Origin: Xiphophorus maculatus
Lineage: Eukaryota; Chordata; Actinopteri; Cyprinodontiformes; Poeciliidae
Direction: 5' to 3'
DNA: 64,000 nucleotides
NCBI RefSeq assembly: GCF_002775205.1
Contig: NC_036448.1
Coordinates: 2,773,498-2,837,497, forward strand
Shown: piece after piece, positions 35,801 through 58,984 of the stretch
Numbering within the stretch: position 1 is the stretch's first letter
How the letters are laid out: each line of letters opens with the position of its first letter
The notes under the pieces: generated by a model
The model's input: the letters and a program-made list of their open reading frames with translations, nothing else
What the model was told of the DNA's origin: nothing
The model's database searches: none
Made by a program: the position numbers and the translations under genes

Positions 35801-36783
35801 GTGTCTTTGTATTTGGTGTATGTAAACTTCTGATTTCCAATGTATAAGAGATTTATTTTATTACAAATCAGAAAACATCTCATGAAAACTAGCTTTTTAT
35901 AAGTGAAACGGAGCCTTTTCCAAATTCAAGGCCCATGGGCCAAAACTGACCCATCACAGCCATATACATATATAGCCATATATTTATATATATGGCTATG
36001 ATGGATATATATTTTTATATATATCCAAAGTCTAGAGGGTCACAGAAATTTAACTTTATTTGATAAGTCAAATCAAATCAGTTCTTATTTGTATAGTGTC
36101 AAATCATATCATTGTAGAAAACATGTTAAAATTATATATAAAGGATACTCATAAAATGCAGAAAAAGCATAGACATAGACAATAAATTCAATTCAATTCA
36201 TGTAGTTTGATCGACATTCTGACACAACTGCCAAGGAACATTCTCAAAGAGTTGTGAATGTCCCTTCCAGGCCCTTGTGGCCCAAAATGAAAATGAGTTT
36301 GACTCCCTGCAGTAGAACAATGAGCTTACTTCAGTTCCTCAGTCTGAGCCTCCAGCTCAGCTTCCAGCTGACAGATGTGTTCGCTCATGGCCGCCATGCT
36401 GCTGCTGACCATGACCCCGGAGAGGCTGTGATGGACCTGCCAACGAAAACACTAATGTATCACTGCAACCATGGAACTGAAGCACACTTCTCTTTTCTTT
36501 TATGCGTGTGTCTGCATGAGGGGGCTGGATGCATGTCCAACCTGCTGATCGGAAGCTTCTGGTTCAAACTGCAGGGCGTCCAGGTTGCTGCGGAACCGCT
36601 CATCTGCGATCAGGCAGGCGTTCTCCTGGCGAACGCAGCCGCCTTTCTTTCTAGCAGCGGCAGACGCCATCCCTACAGGCTGGACACAGAGAGGCAGGAA
36701 CATGGCATGGCTTGGCTTTAAAAAGGTCTTCAAGTTTTAATTTGTTTTAAAATCTAAAAATAGATATAACATTGTGGTTCTTT

Positions 36784-36835
<52 letters not shown>

Positions 36836-37247
36836 ACATTTCCCATGTTTTATCAAACATAAAAGATGACAAAAACTAAACATTTCCAGCTCTACAGTTT
36901 TATTCAGATGAACTAAGGGTAAAACAAAAATGGCTTGTAGGCCCCTGGTCTTTAATATAAAATCTCAATGAAACAATATTTTTGTCATAACTTTACAAAA
37001 TGTGAAAAGCTTCAACGTCAATATAGAGCTAGATGCAGATCTTGAAATTGTTGTACATCTTCCTCCAATTTCTGCATCGTCGCAGTAATTCATTCAGACC
37101 TAATTCTGTCGCAGCTGTCTAGACCTCTGATCTTTACTTTGCTCACCTTAGTTTCTGTCCCAGACTCCGGTGGCAGAGCTCAGCTCCCTGGATCAGACTG
37201 TGCAGGCCGAACACATCTTTGCTAACTTTCTCCTCGATGTCAAACAT
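20201..37247 (-). CDS. ccdc18: Coiled-coil domain-containing protein 18
   Basis: A long coiled-coil protein; the family is reported at centrosomes and centriolar satellites. I traced 24 coding exons whose GT-AG boundaries and phases agree, except the first junction: 37147-37247, 36542-36670, 36330-36436, 35493-35621, 35039-35135, 34818-34939, 34460-34718, 34187-34274, 32461-32678, 31357-31467, 30505-30636, 30286-30432, 30134-30211, 29799-29915, 29541-29708, 28492-28634, 28047-28189, 27729-27942, 26491-26590, 26304-26399, 24951-25091, 24657-24794, 21500-21943 and 20201-20824. From the ATG at 36670 this gives 1314 residues (human about 1450). Identification rests on colinear family motifs: GKRAEQQRN, VCKEELNSYLQQME, LQELQDVLQ and C-terminal SLTGMLRFVNQ. 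The N-terminal join is unresolved. Introns hold MITEs and a Tc1 relic. Confidence 0.9.
21097..21380 (+). repeat. TTAAAGGGGCAGT MITE family, partial copy in ccdc18 intron
   Basis: It starts CTTAAAGGGGCAGTATTACT and continues with GGAACACAGTGCCATTTTAT, shared with the copies at 28749 and 50860. It lies in the intron between the last two ccdc18 exons. Confidence 0.6.
22049..23575 (-). mobile_element. Decayed Tc1/mariner-superfamily transposon in ccdc18 intron
   Basis: The ends are inverted copies: GTGTTCCAAATTATTATGCA near 22051 and TTGCATAATAATTTGAAACA near 23549. The minus strand carries broken transposase frames with recognisable DDE-region pieces: FQTVLFTDD, GGGVIVWAEIMERESLVGPF, MYDNAPSHAARN and a Pro-Ile-Glu-Asn-Leu-Trp remnant, interrupted by stops and frame changes. 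It is about 1.5 kb, inactive, and sits between ccdc18 exons 22 and 23. Confidence 0.8.
22370..23130 (-). pseudogene. Transposase pseudogene (Tc1/mariner, DDE type)
   Basis: This is the coding remnant within the element at 22049-23575. Motifs of the catalytic domain are present in order but spread over more than one frame, with several stops. It cannot encode a working enzyme. Confidence 0.7.
24060..24236 (-). repeat. TTAAAGGGGCAGT MITE family, terminal fragment
   Basis: It ends AATACTGCCCCTTTAAGC, the exact inverse of the terminus at 21097, preceded by TTACATGATGTAAAGC. It lies in the same ccdc18 intron as the copy at 21097, in the opposite end-orientation. Confidence 0.6.
26630..26955. mobile_element. 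hAT-like relic in ccdc18 intron
   Basis: It starts CAGCTGGATGATATGGCTGA and contains CATATCAGTCGATAACGAC, a pattern typical of dispersed fish hAT-type elements. The boundaries are approximate and no coding remains. Confidence 0.4.
28749..29060 (+). repeat. TTAAAGGGGCAGT MITE family, partial copy in ccdc18 intron
   Basis: It starts TTAAAGGGCCAGTGTTGCG and shares CACAATCAAGTAACTATG with the copy at 21097. The end is diffuse. Confidence 0.55.
29385..29515. repeat. ATGCACTGG-rich array with a 31-bp palindrome
   Basis: Variants of ATGCACTGGA recur several times on both strands. Positions 29470-29500 form an inverted repeat with 15-bp arms around a single central base. It lies in the ccdc18 intron, 41 bases from the donor-side edge of the exon at 29541-29708. 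Confidence 0.75.
30660..31310. repeat. Dispersed repeat with GTTTCCATT ends
   Basis: It shares ATGGCTAAAAAA with a following CACCTCATT, and GTTTCCATT borders, with 42765-43045 (CAGCCAAAAAAAACACACCT there). It is a probable non-autonomous DNA element, of unassigned family. Confidence 0.4.
36797..36829. repeat. (AT)n microsatellite
   Basis: An AT dinucleotide run following an A-tract, in the intron between ccdc18 coding exons 1 and 2. Confidence 0.9.
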
Positions 37248-37249
37248 CA

Positions 37250-40200
37250 GAACAGAACCGCCTGAATGTCGTTCCTCAGCTTAAATAACGACCAGTCTTA
37301 CTAAAGTTAACTTTATCCAGCTCTTTGTATGGCTACATGTCTAAAGTTGAAATAAAAAGAGATCTCTCTCTCTTTGCAATTTTAAACGAACACTGTGCTG
37401 CCAATAAACGACACTAACGTGAATGTAAACAGAGGAGCTCTTTACACCAACAGGTGGTTAGCTAGTCATTAGCCTTGTTTTTTGTTATAAAAGCAGTTAA
37501 TTAAACACCATACATCATTCTACTTCATCTGAACTATTACCTTAGTTGACCGGAGGATAAGAAGCTAAAAGCATTTGTTTCTGATCTATATTTCAATAAA
37601 TCTCTCGGGTTACTGGAAATCGAGGCGGAACGGTTTGTAAATTTTAGTCTCCGCCCACATGCCAACAACGTGCTTTATAATTGGATAGCTAAGCCATTCT
37701 GTGAGGTGATTGGTTGATATGCAATAGCGTCCGCGAACAACGGCGCGTGTGTTGGGGTCGAGTCGTTTTCCTTTCGCCGTCACACAGTTATACGCGGAAG
37801 TTGGGGAGGAGTGAAAGGTTTATTTTGAGGGAGTATTCCTTAACAGTTCACCGGCCAGAGGAAGCACAGACTGGCTCATTGTTTCAGCGTTGTGACGGAA
37901 CCACAGCTTCACCATTACTTCTCCTCAGATCTGTTTACATACAATTAAACATGTAACTATGCTTGTCTGACACTGGGATTATCATAATCACTTGTAAAAT
38001 CAGTTTCACTCACTACTATTGCACCTACATTGTAGCTCATTATCTTAAATATATGCAAATGTATATTCTGCATATTTCTATTTCTATTTATTTTTTGTTG
38101 TTGCATTTTCGCAAACTTTGCTTTATATTCTCTATTTTATACCTAAACTTTACATTTCTGGCATCCAGTGTGGGCAGTAAAGTAAGAATTTCATTGTTCA
38201 GGAAAACGCATTTCGTTACTGTGCACATGACAATAAAAGCATTTAATCTTTAACACTAAACAAGAATCAATAGCAGAAAAAAAAATCTACAGATTGGCAG
38301 AAAGGATTTGGGTTTCAATTACAAATGTGATCTTTTTAAGGAAAATTAACAGGTAACAACAAAACATTTATTACATTCAATAAGCATTTTTTGCAGCAAC
38401 AACCCAAATATGTCTATCAGCCACATTGGGGGCACATATTGTTCTTCTCTCCAGGGGACAAATGGCCCCTCTCTCTGAATTTTATGTTCTTAAAATCATA
38501 CTTCTAAAAACTAATCGCTTGTTTTTCCAGAATCCTCTGCTTTTTAATACAATATTAAAAAGCAAAATTACATTAAAGCTCGGGGTAAAAATGTATCATG
38601 TGGACATGATACAGAAAGCTCTCAAAGCGAGGTCAATTTCATGAGATTTTAGATTTTAAAGGCAGAACCGATGCCTTAAATCCCAGAAATGCAAAATACA
38701 TTAACGAAAGTATTCAGAATGAAGTTTTGGGATGCATAGCTGAAATGGGGACAGCGGCCATTTTCAAGGACACTAAATAAAGCATTTTGTTATTGTTATT
38801 TTTGACTAATGAGATAAAGCACATTTGTCCCTAAAACTTGTCCTTGTTTTCCAAGAAGAGGCAGTGATACAATGACAGTGTTGACTAGATTTACATACAG
38901 AGAATTTTCATTTTTCACTTGAAGCCCCAAGTAAAAATCTCTCAATCTGCCACTGTGCACAGCCTGCTGATTAAACTCAAATGTTCAAACAGAAAAAAAT
39001 ATATATATAAATAAAATGTTTACATTTAGTTTCCACCAGTCGATTTACAAATGACAAGATCATTTACAGTCGTGGATCTTAATTTTATTAGAAAAATCAT
39101 ATACAGTTAATATCAGTAATAAAAAAAAAAAAAGTTTAGCAAAACAGCTTGAAATACCAACTTTTATTTATCCTTAAAACAAAACCTGCTTCACTAGTAA
39201 CACGTCAACCAGTAAAAAAACAAAGACGACGTTACAGGGACGTTCTTTGGCTTAAGAAACCTGTAGCAAGTCAACAATGGAAACATGTAGGCATTAAATG
39301 CGCTCACTGCGTCCCCGACAGAGAGACGTGCAAGTGCTGCTTAAACAAGAGCAGACATCTCTCAAAAGAGACAACAGTTCTAACTAAAGGTTTTCTTCTT
39401 GCAATGACGTACAGCAATTTCTTCAGTGAGGCGGATTGTTCTTTCAAACCCAATTTAAACAAGCAGTAAACATAAAAAACAATAAGCTTATATATGTGTA
39501 ATAATGACAAAAAGCTATGAGAGATCAACATGGACAACAGAAATAACGTGATCCATCGCAAAATCAGCTTGGTTACAACGGCTGGGCTATGTGAGTGAAG
39601 TTTGGTGGTACGTCCTGAGTGGGCTGCCCAAAATGTAACCAAAAAAAACAAAAACCCAACAAAATATACATTTTTGTCTATGGAAGAATATTTGTTCATT
39701 TATGCAACTTTAATTGCATAAGCAGCAGCAGATAAAGTTACAAACTGACTAAAACACATTCCTAGCAAAATGAATTTTTACTAGACCAAACTCAGGTCTG
39801 TTAAACTGAAGTCCTAATTTCAATCAGAACACTTTAAAAAGAACTGCACATTTTTATTCAGTAGGAAATATATAAAAATATTGAATAAAAAATACTGCCT
39901 TGTCTGAGCAGCTCTTGCTTGTTCAAATGAGATGATTTTCTAACACAAGTAAAGAATCAACCGAAATCTCCGTCGGTAAACAAAAGACCTCTATAAAAAT
40001 ATGACATAATCATGTTTGTGGTATAGCTTTATATAAAATAAACATTTGCAGCAGCGCGTTCGTTCTCTGAGTTCCTCCTGATCTGCTCACAAATAATGGA
40101 AACCAGAGCTGGCATGAGACACCAAGAGGTACAAGACGGGAGAGAGAGAGGGCACAGTTGGAGGGAAAAAAACAAAAAACTAAACATTTAAAACAAGTTA

Positions 40201-40608
40201 AAAGAAAAAAATGTAATGTTAAAATTGTTGATGGTTGAATCAAAGAATGAAAATATAGAGATTTTTTCCCCTCTTTTACTCCTTAACTTGTTGAAGAACA
40301 AGCAAGTACATTTAGGGGGAGAAAAAAAAATGATGCATGAAATATTAGTCAAAGCTTCCAGGTAGAGTGGAGAAAAGAATTATTTGCCCCTGTATAACTG
40401 CAGCAGGGAAGGAGAAAGTTCAGATCAAACTCCTCTGAAGGATCCAGTGATCCAGCTTCTCTGGTGCTGCTTCACTATGAACATACCCTGTGTGTGTGGG
40501 TGTGTTTGTGTGTGTCTGCATGCATGCATGATAATCAGGGCATATAAACCACCTAACGCTCTGAATACACACCGTCAGCTCTTTGTTAGAACTGGTTGAG
40601 CCATCGAG
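37250..40608. other. Spacer between ccdc18 start and mtf2 stop
   Basis: The ccdc18 side (37.25-37.85 kb) contains CpG-bearing sequence consistent with its promoter. The mtf2 side below 40608 is its probable 3' UTR: AATAAA on the gene strand occurs at 39853-39858, 39163-39168 and 39084-39089. No TMED5 coding exon is visible, although TMED5 separates these genes in human. Near 38160-38250 there is a sequence ending GACAATAAAAGC, a common fish repeat tail. Confidence 0.5.
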
Positions 40609-52712
<12,104 letters not shown>

Positions 52713-55059
52713 TCGGTCACCTCCGCTGTTACAAATGCCTCGCGAGACGAAAAAGCTGAAAAGGCGCGAGGCTGTTTTCCCGTTGCTGCCGTGGCTTATA
52801 TGTATATCTAGTGCGTGCCCAGACAATCCACAGCGCTCGAGCCTTCCTTAGAAAATAACAAACGGTTCATTTTCCCCCAGCACGTTCGCCATTTTGGTTT
52901 CCCGCTGATGAACGGGGAGTGCATTGTGGGAAGCGTTGCTGCTAGTGGGCTGCTGCCTGCACCATTTTCAAACATTTGAAATTGTAGGCAGGGCACCTAT
53001 GAAGTACTGCATATCCGCCCCTGAAGGAACAGTAACATTGACTTGATCTTTACAACCTCAAGTTTTATTGCTTAAAAAAATAATAATGATGTAGAAATAC
53101 TAACAATTTATTATATTTTTTTGTGTGCCAACGTATATTCCCAAATGAAATATTTAATTAGGTGAACCGAATATTCTCCTAATTAGCTTGTGTATTATTT
53201 GGCTACTTTTGGCATTCCCAACTCATGGGACTGACATTTCTTTTAAGTTTGTTATCATGACCGGAAGTTCTACTTGAATCAGGTTTCCTCTGGGGCTTTT
53301 CAGGAACCTTAAAGGGCATTTCTCCTCCAAAGTGGATTATTTTATCCCTAAGCCGTTTGATTGCTCACAGTGGAATATGATACTCCCATTTATCAAATAT
53401 ATTTCTGTAAACACCTATAAGATATCTTTCGTCATAACAAGAACAACATTCTGGTTATAAATTTAAGTATATTTATTTATTTGTTTGTTTGTTTATTTAT
53501 GACCAATACTTCAATAACTCACCTTCAGAGTCATACCCCAGAGCAACAGAAGTTCACGTTGTGGTGGAACAAGTGTACTACAGCATACATTTATCAGGAT
53601 GACATGGCAGAGACACGGTTATTAAATTGTTAGTTTGAAACAATTGAATAACTTTTCCTATAGGAAGGGCGGAAACTGCAACACATGGATAATATTTGGG
53701 GGTGTGAAGGGGCATATAGGATATTTCTTGTTTCAGCTAAGTATATTTCATAAATTATGGGCAATTAATTCAATTTTATATCTATATGAAACCTTTTATC
53801 ACAATATTTCAATTGACTGCCATTTTAATCCTTATAGCCACTTAAAAGGTATTATGATCCCTGGTCAAAAATAATTCTACTTGACCTACTGATAAATATC
53901 ATTTATTGCAGTCACATTACCACATTTCCTTAATGCACGATATAGAATATTGAAATACTTGCTTAAAATTGTCAGTTGTCTAAACCGCTACAAGTGATCG
54001 CACTGGAAATTAATGCACATTAAAAGACAATGTATTTCTTGCATTTAAAAAGTCAAGTATGAAATTATAAAACTGTAAAGATTCACAATGACAAAAGGGC
54101 CAAATGGCCAGATTCTCACTAGAATTCTTCTGAGTCTTTATGGGTGCTGGTGTATTTTCCCCTTTGCTATTTCCTCCCTTTGCAGTTCTCATTGTTCTGT
54201 AGCCAATGTTTTCTGGTTCGAAAAGGTCATCTGCTACAGCCAGGGGACATCTCCTACTAACCATTCCTCAGTTTGTATACCTCCTCTTACTTAGACAATT
54301 CATACCTGCCTCTAATACTTGCTTCTGCCTGCCTAAACTTTCACACTAGCACCACAACACACAATTTTACATTTAAAACCATAAAAAAGTTTGGTTATTC
54401 TTCTTCAAACGTGACTACTTTTATTTATTTGTGTTGTTTTTCACAAGTATTTATTTTCATAGCTAACCAAAAGACCACCCCAGAGAAATAAAAGTGTACA
54501 GTTTGGTAAGTAGATGAATAAATTATGGCAAGCATGTTGGGACTAAAGGACAGCAGGAGAAGCAAAAACAATGCATGGTTGCAAAATGGAGTGTAAACTG
54601 GAAAAGCTGTGAATTGACATGTGGAACCTTTGATATACCATTAAACATTCTCATAACTATTTATCCTCATAATTCATGAAAATACCTAACTTAAACTAAA
54701 ATCAAACTCATATGTTATGGGTTAGCAGACTATTTGTTGACAGGTACAAAATGGAAATAGAGGGATAGATTTGTAAATCACGCTGGATGAAATAAATAAT
54801 TCTATCTGCTGGGCAGTATGAGGTACTAAAGAATGCTGGTATTACTCAGAGAAATATTTGTCCAAAAAGTCATTTTGTTTTTACTAATTCACCCATTGCC
54901 ACTTCCCGATTTTAATACTGATCTGATTTTATCCAACAAAGAAAAAGCCAAGAAAATTACACCTTGAAACACAGCCGTTGCCGTTGACAGCAGACCAAGT
55001 TTTTTAATGGAATACCAGCAGTGATTGTAGAGAATTTAGGAGACAGAACTGACATTTAT

Positions 55060-55140
55060 ATAGAAATCTTTATAGGAATTGAGGGAAATGAGTTGGCAGA
55101 CAATCAAACAGAATTATTGGTGCCATTAAGCGAATGAGTC
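55060..55140 (+). pseudogene. LINE RNase H-like remnant
   Basis: A plus-strand frame reads IFIGIEGNELADNQTELL before a stop, resembling the H-x-G-I-x-G-N-E-x-A-D block of non-LTR retrotransposon RNase H domains. The surrounding sequence is too decayed to extend it. Confidence 0.4.
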
Positions 55141-55974
55141 ATAAAATCTGTAACTAAGTAAAAGATACAGGAGAGATGAAAGAAAAAATGGGAGGGAGTG
55201 AGAATGTGTAGATGGGTTTAAGCATTCTATTGGAAAGCAGATAAAAGAAAAACAAATGATTTGGACAGTAGAAACTGAACCCAGGTCCTTCTTGCTGTGT
55301 AATGGATGCATGGCTTCCAAAACTGTGCACCACGGACTGCAGCCCCCACCTTCACTATTTATGCAAATACAGCTGGCAGTCCTTTGGATTAGTCTCAACC
55401 TCCTTTGCACACTTAGAAACAACCAATTTTACCCTTTCTTCTTCACAAAGTAGCTCAAACTCAGACTGGATGGAGAGCATTTGTGGACAGCAATGATCAA
55501 GTTTTGCCACAGATTTTCAGTCATATTTAGGTCTGAACTTTGACTTGACTGCTGTAACGCAGACATTTATTTGTGAGGGTGATATGTCCTGATGTGCATT
55601 GTTAGTTTTCTGCCACACAACCTATTCAAACCTAAGATAGCATCTCAATGCTAATGTCAGCATTCAATCTAAAGAAGATCCATGAATGACCAGGACTTCC
55701 TGAAACACTGGAAAGCTGAATGGGTATAGTAGCACTTTGCACCAATCTGATAGCTAAATAGCCTAATAACAGACTAAATGCATAAATATCTCTCCTGTTG
55801 AGTTCATATGTCTATTTATTCAATAATAAATGTTGCTTTAATTTGGTAATATACAATGTTTTTTTAAAAAATGCATTCAATTACATATCCTGAAAATTCC
55901 TCTTCTCCACCATGTTTGTAAAGTTACACAGTAAATAATTAACAGCAATAATTTGATTGTTTTAGTCTGTTATA

Positions 55975-56350
55975 GGTTGAAAAAATGTGGGTGTTCGTTT
56001 TTTAAGTCATATTTTCTCCATGTTAATTCTACATTTATAAACAGCAGAGTTCCTAACAAAATGTTTATCTTTGAAATTTAATATTCAGTTAGAAAGCTAA
56101 ATATTTAGTTCCCAACGAAATGTTTGCACCAGTCACAAATATTCAGCATGCTAGGAAAATATTTAGCACGCAACCTAAATATTTAGCTTCTAACTAAATA
56201 TTTAATTTGAAAGCTAAATATTTAGTTTGCAAGCGAAATATTCCGCTGATGAATTAAGTATATAGTTTGGAACCCTGACATTTATAAATGTATGAATAAA
56301 ATGGTGAAAATATGACTTTGAAAAATGAACTTTCTTTTCCTTTATGACAG
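55975..56350. mobile_element. MITE-like element with AAATATTTAG tandem core, copy B
   Basis: The arms AAGTCATATTTTCTCCATGT (left) and AATGGTGAAAATATGACTTT (right) are inverted. The right arm, reversed, also matches the left arm of copy A through the outer GCCTGTCA. The core (about 56085-56270) repeats units with AAATATTTAG separated by TTTGCAAGC-like spacers. Confidence 0.55.
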
Positions 56351-56896
56351 GCAAAATAAATCTGTTTTTTTTTTTTTTTTTTTTTTTGCTGTGTAACTTT
56401 AGAAACGGCACAACAGCCAGGCTTTTATTGTGAAATATTTAGCGGAAATGGTTTCTTTCGTGCTTGTGAACTTGATCTTGTAATACTTTGATAGTTTCGC
56501 AGAACTACCGCTGGATAATAATAATGTATGGTGACGAGGTTAGGGTCCAGCGGTGCCTTTTAATAACACATCACCGCCATGTTTTACCTCAAAACTTACT
56601 AGGTGTTTGATTGGGAAGGAAACAGGTTGCGCCTGCGCTCTGAGCCATACGTGTTTTTTTTTTTTCCAGCTTGAGATATGCTGGCTTTTTTTGAAAATCA
56701 GCAGCAGCTGCTTCAAAGGGCAGAGAGACGGAGACGGAGGAATGTGGCTGTGATTCATCCGGACCAGATGAACCCGGACCGGGCCGTCCCGTCTGGAATC
56801 AGACGCTATGCTGTTATTTCCTCGTGCGTTTCTTGTTTGATGTAGAACGCGCTCTGCTGGCCGCCTTCAGACGTACTGAGATGGTCTATTTCAGCG

Positions 56897-56950
56897 ATGG
56901 CTAAGGGTCTTTTTCCACGAGCCTGGGTGAAAAAGTCTTTCTATTTCCAG
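56897..56950 (+). CDS. dipk1a: First coding exon of dipk1a (FAM69A)
   Basis: The exon encodes 18 residues, MAKGLFPRAWVKKSFYFQ, then CAG|GTAGGA, a good phase-0 donor. The peptide matches the N-terminus of the DIPK1A family at most positions (Met-Ala-basic, Pro-x-Ala-Trp, basic-basic/Lys, Tyr-x-Gln). Vertebrate DIPK1A is a type II membrane protein of the secretory pathway with a divergent kinase fold. The gene order supports this: in human, DIPK1A lies head-to-head with MTF2, as here. The remaining exons are not in the window, so at least 7 kb of intron 1 follows. An overlapping upstream frame at 56881-56904 may affect translation. Confidence 0.75.
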
Positions 56951-58339
56951 GTAGGAAGTCTGTTGTGCAAAATTGCTGCGAGGAAATGGATTGTAAAAAA
57001 GAAAAGAAAAAAGAAGAAGCGATCGTGTTTTGCGTGTCGCTGTCACATCTGTGCGGTTGACAGCTGGCAATCGGCGTCCTCCTCCTTAGATTCCCTGCGC
57101 CGCCAGGGAATTACCTGATGAATGTGAATGGCTTGTACACCTTATTACTGACAGCCTGGTTACCACAGGCCTAACCAGGGAGAATAGACATTAGCAATTG
57201 GCACCTTATTGTAAAAATAGGGTGCAGAGGAGACATCTGGGGGCTCTAAATAGTTACGAACACTATCTAGTGGCATATATTTCCCCCTTGCAAATGTACA
57301 CTCCCACAGCTGGATAATGAAGTTTGGATTTCTACTTCCGGATTGCACACAAAACACAAAGTTATATACATAAAAAATATATATATATATCTATATGTAT
57401 ATAGATATATATATATGGTTCAAGAGGCCCAATAATCAAGGTGATCAGCTGGAGTTAGTAAACATTGATGACTGATTAGTTCAACTATAGATATTTGGGT
57501 CAGAAATTGACTTAAAATTTAAATTTAAATGTAGTAACGTATTTGACAGGAACAATGCATATTAATTAAAATTTCTGTTAATGCGCCAGAAATGGCCAAA
57601 TGGCTATTTTTCATCCTAGAGATTTAAAAACAAACATAACAAACATAAAAATAACCTTGTCGTACAAAACAAGGCCAGAACGACTTAACGATACAGATTT
57701 CGTCAGACTCAATAAATACAATTCATACAAAACAGTTAATATAAACAAAGGAAACTACAGTACAATTGTATAAGTGACTAAAACTATTTTAATGACTACA
57801 GCCCCCTTCACTCCCTCCAAAAAGCTATGATTGATGCTGCCTTAGATGGCAAGGAGAAATATCCTGAGAAATATAGAATAGAAATATCCCTTTACTGTCC
57901 CAAAGTGGAGAAATTCAGGTTAAACAGAATCTAGTTAAGACAGGTGGGAACATGGATATTAACAAGGTGGTTTGAAAGTAAGAATAAGGGGCTGTATAGT
58001 AAGGACAAATTTACAACATAAGACAGATAATACTGTACAGGTATTAAAAATAACATGCAGCTAACAAACCATGCAAACAACAGGGATGTGCCAATAACAG
58101 CAGGAATGTTGGTTAAAAATGAGAAAACTGCAAGTAACACTTAACAGGAAGGATCTCCTGTAACGCTCCTTTGTGCAGCTATGATGCAGCAGTGTGTCGC
58201 TGAAGGAGCTCTAACGGCCCCCCAACAGCTTCATGCATCAAATCTGTTGTCTAACAGTGATGCTATTTTAGACTTAGATTGATTCTTCTCACCAACCAAA
58301 ACAGCAACTTTTTAACCAAACATAATGCTTAATCAAATT

Positions 58340-58480
58340 TGTGAATGGGCAGCATTATGTGAAATTGACTTTTTTGAGCTTTATATCATGTTACGAAGTT
58401 ATTCCCTCATCAAAAACATACATGGAGTGTTGATTTGATTCTTTCAGGCATGTTTGAGAAACCCTGCAATGTTCACCATG
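58340..58480 (+). repeat. TTAAAGGGGCAGT MITE family, terminal fragment
   Basis: GGGCAGCATTATGTGAAATT, then TTCCCTCATCAAAAACATAC, is shared with 95-180 of copy 1. Only one end is preserved. Confidence 0.55.
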
Positions 58481-58602
58481 CAGTAGTGGGAGTAATTGGT
58501 ACAGTTGAGATCACTGTAAGTCTGTTTGCTTATCATGTTTTTTGTTGGAAATAGCAAGTAAGAATGTTATTTGCTACACCACCACTTCTATTTTATATAC
58601 CC

Positions 58603-58984
58603 TACAGACCAAAAGTTTGGACACACCTTTCTAATTCAATGGGTTTTCTTTATTTTCATGACTATTTATAAGCAATAAATCCCACTTATTAACCTGACAT
58701 GGCACACCTATGAAGTGAAAACCATTTCAGGTGACTACCTCTTGAAGCTCATCAAGAAAATGCAGAGTGTGTGCAAAGCAGTAATCACAGCAAAAGGTTG
58801 CTACTTTGAAGAAACTAGAATATAAGGGCTATTTTCAGTTGTTTTACATTTTTTTGTTTAGTGCATATTTCCGCATGTGTTATTCATAGTTTTGATGCCT
58901 TCAGTGTGAATCTACAATGTCAATAGTCATGAAAATAAAGGAAACTCATTGAATTAAAAGGTGTGTCCAAACTTTTGGTCTGTA
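58603..58984. mobile_element. Tc1/mariner MITE with about 60-bp TIRs
   Basis: The left end, TACAGACCAAAAGTTTGGAC through TTTATTTTCATGACTAT, is inverted at the right end, ATAGTCATGAAAATAAAGG through CTTTTGGTCTGTA, over about 60 bases. TA at both ends is the expected target duplication. At 382 bp and without a transposase frame, this is a non-autonomous element. The high arm identity suggests fairly recent activity. Confidence 0.85.

Larger units (their letters stand above)
52960..56880. other. Intergenic spacer between divergent mtf2 and dipk1a
   Basis: No gene is supported. It holds a short LINE RNase H-like remnant (about 55060-55140), a Tc1-like fragment (55478-55560) and the second AAATATTTAG element (55975-56350). 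The last 140 bases are richer in CpG and probably contain the dipk1a promoter. Confidence 0.55.

Noticed and set aside
37714..37956. 80-codon plus-strand frame beside the ccdc18 start, candidate first exon of a divergent gene
   Set aside because: No resemblance to TMED5, no signal peptide, and no good donor. More likely promoter-proximal non-coding sequence.
53635..54491. Several 68-84-codon frames in the mtf2-dipk1a spacer
   Set aside because: AT-rich chance frames without splice context or similarity I can recognise.
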